DNA of 64,000 nucleotides from Granulosicoccus sp964449565. GTDB lineage: Bacteria > Pseudomonadota > Gammaproteobacteria > Granulosicoccales > Granulosicoccaceae. The stretch covers positions 1-64,000 of the forward strand of contig CAYUZB010000001.1 of assembly GCA_964449565.1 (NCBI GenBank). Reading direction: 5' to 3'. Each line of letters begins with the position of its first letter. Positions within the stretch are counted from its first letter, which is position 1. Made by a program: the position numbers and the translations under genes. Positions 62,858 through 64,000 of this stretch are shown here, in pieces. The notes under the pieces were generated by a model. The model was not told the DNA's origin and searched no databases. It saw nothing but the letters and a program-made list of their open reading frames with translations.

Positions 62858-63874
62858 CTAGTCCTCCATCACGCCTTTGCGACCTAGCAAGCCTCGTGGA
62901 CGAACCAACAAGACAATGACGGCAACAAGATAAATGATGATCTGATCGATACCCGGCAGAATACTCTTGACCTCGTTCATCGAGGCAAAGGACTGAAGTA
63001 TGCCGAGCAGAAAGCCCGCTAAAACAGCACCACCAAGAGAGCCCATGCCACCAACCACCACGACAACAAAGGACAGCACCAGAAAGTCCATTCCCATGTT
63101 GTAGTCAGGGGGCAATATGGGCGTATACATGACCCCTGCAACACCAGCAACCACCGCAGCGAGGCCAAAGACAATCGTGAATCGACGTTGAATGTTGATT
63201 CCAAGCAAACCCACCTGCTCTCTATCCTGCATACCGGCTCTGACGACCATGCCAAAGGTGGTGAATTGCAGAAAACCGAACACGGCGGCAATGATGCTCA
63301 AGGAAAACCCGAGATAAATGATTCGCCACCAAGGGTAAACAACATTATCACCCAGACCAAACCAGGAACCGATGTTTGCACTACCCGAAACAGCGGACGG
63401 AGCAGATTGAGGAATGGGGTTTGCACCGAAATAATGGCGAATGATCTCAGCGCAAATAATCGCCAGACCGAAAGTCACCAGAATCTGATCCGCGTGCGGG
63501 CGTTTGTAAAAGTGTCGTATCAAGCCACGTTCCATGGCCAGACCGATAAGTAACATGATGGGTATCGACAAGAGCACAGCAAACGGTACGGAATAATCGA
63601 CGATGAATGCACCGACGACGGGAAACTTGGCTTCCAGAATAGGCACTTCCTTGTAAGCATCAAAAAAGGTGATGCTTTCATCCTTTACCTTGGTGGATAT
63701 GGTCAGCACTTTTTCCAGCGAAACCGCACAAAAGGCACCAAACATAAAAAGTGCGCCATGTGCAAAATTCACCACCCCAAGTGTGCCGAATACGAGTGTC
63801 AGACCGAGCGCAATCAGCGCGTAGGCTCCACCCTTGTCCAGACCATTCAAAACTTGTAGAAATATCGCGTCCAC
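62858..63874 (-). CDS. livH: Branched-chain amino-acid ABC transporter permease LivH
   Basis: 338 residues from a GTG start, about eight or nine membrane segments. Family marks: LNGLDKGGAYALIALGLTLVFG at the start (with the GVVNFAHGALFM block) and the ATPase loop VRAGMQDREQVGLLGINIQ. The C-terminal GGMGSLGGAVLAGFLLGIL is typical. First liv gene in view; the periplasmic binding protein would be expected further upstream, beyond the end of the window. Confidence 0.94.
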   Translation of the reverse strand: MDAIFLQVLNGLDKGGAYALIALGLTLVFGTLGVVNFAHGALFMFGAFCAVSLEKVLTISTKVKDESITFFDAYKEVPILEAKFPVVGAFIVDYSVPFAVLLSIPIMLLIGLAMERGLIRHFYKRPHADQILVTFGLAIICAEIIRHYFGANPIPQSAPSAVSGSANIGSWFGLGDNVVYPWWRIIYLGFSLSIIAAVFGFLQFTTFGMVVRAGMQDREQVGLLGINIQRRFTIVFGLAAVVAGVAGVMYTPILPPDYNMGMDFLVLSFVVVVVGGMGSLGGAVLAGFLLGILQSFASMNEVKSILPGIDQIIIYLVAVIVLLVRPRGLLGRKGVMED

Positions 63875-64000
63875 TCAGCTGCTCCGCGCTTGCTAAAACC
63901 AATCAAAAAAGCTCCACCCCAGCCTATCGTTTTAAGTCAGGGGATTGCTGTGAAATTGATCAGGGGAATGACGAATGGTTTCGTGCTCGGTCAAACAAAA
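63875..64000. other. Upstream region of livH
   Basis: 126 bases up to the window edge with no recognisable gene end. They contain the livH leader; a promoter or the end of the preceding gene could lie beyond the window. Confidence 0.4.

Noticed and set aside
1..64000. tRNA, rRNA, CRISPR, prophage or T6SS loci
   Set aside because: None recognised by eye. A tRNA scan could still find a short gene in an intergenic gap.

Overview
The window looks like chromosomal sequence of a free-living, probably marine gammaproteobacterium. This is inferred from gene content and order: priA-argS-SPOR gene, a three-gene pnt transhydrogenase, hrpA, type IV pilus genes pilY1 and pilU, a Dpp transporter closest to the enterobacterial type, and a C-terminal GlyGly-CTERM-like sorting tail. 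No species is claimed. No rRNA, tRNA, CRISPR array or prophage was recognised. Two runs of exactly 100 N (13690-13789 and 15195-15294) are scaffold joins. The same 55 bases lie on both sides of each, so they are probably assembler overlaps rather than missing DNA.

Layout. 0.1-2.5 kb: secreted alpha/beta hydrolase. 2.5-13.3 kb: leftward hrpA, a thioredoxin-like gene, a REP-associated transposase (RAYT), and the SPOR/argS/priA housekeeping block. 13.3-16.4 kb: low-complexity region with both gaps, pentanucleotide and hexanucleotide microsatellites, a sugar dehydrogenase lipoprotein and a DnaA-box/IHF-site/AT-rich cluster. 16.4-20 kb: pntAA-pntAB-pntB, with an unusual domain appended to PntAA. 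20-28 kb: hemH, a GNAT enzyme, a family VIII-type esterase, a Ca-binding lipoprotein plus a HEAT-repeat protein, a proC-like gene, a DUF1513 remnant and a GST. 28-33.5 kb: EF-hand protein, two-component system, nhaR, a Na/Ca exchanger and a truncated nhaA. 34-35.2 kb: DUF937 protein. 35.3-43.5 kb: a leftward operon dppA-(hairpin)-M24 peptidase-dppB-C-D-F-VOC protein-murQ, facing a Crp/Fnr regulator. 44-50 kb: AI-2E transporter, a decayed SMP-30 gene, gnd and two divergent transporters. 50-60 kb: rightward pilY1, pilU, and a YhaO/YhaN (SbcCD-like) pair. 60.2-63.9 kb: leftward livH-M-G-F branched-chain amino-acid transporter genes, whose binding-protein gene is not in the window.

Functional themes. 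The dpp-murQ operon combines peptide uptake, a dipeptide/aminopeptidase and a MurNAc-6-phosphate etherase, which suggests recovery of peptides and cell-wall material. The 24-33 kb block groups several Ca-binding or Ca-transport proteins around a sensor kinase/regulator pair. Three genes are broken: nhaA, the SMP-30 gene and the DUF1513 gene.

The most unusual signal is a dispersed repeat with core GTGGTCCGACCC, present five times. It flanks the RAYT gene and touches or overlaps four gene ends: it supplies the hrpA start region, encodes the end of hemH, and includes the stop codons of the SPOR gene and livF. It is proposed as the cognate repeat of the RAYT transposase.
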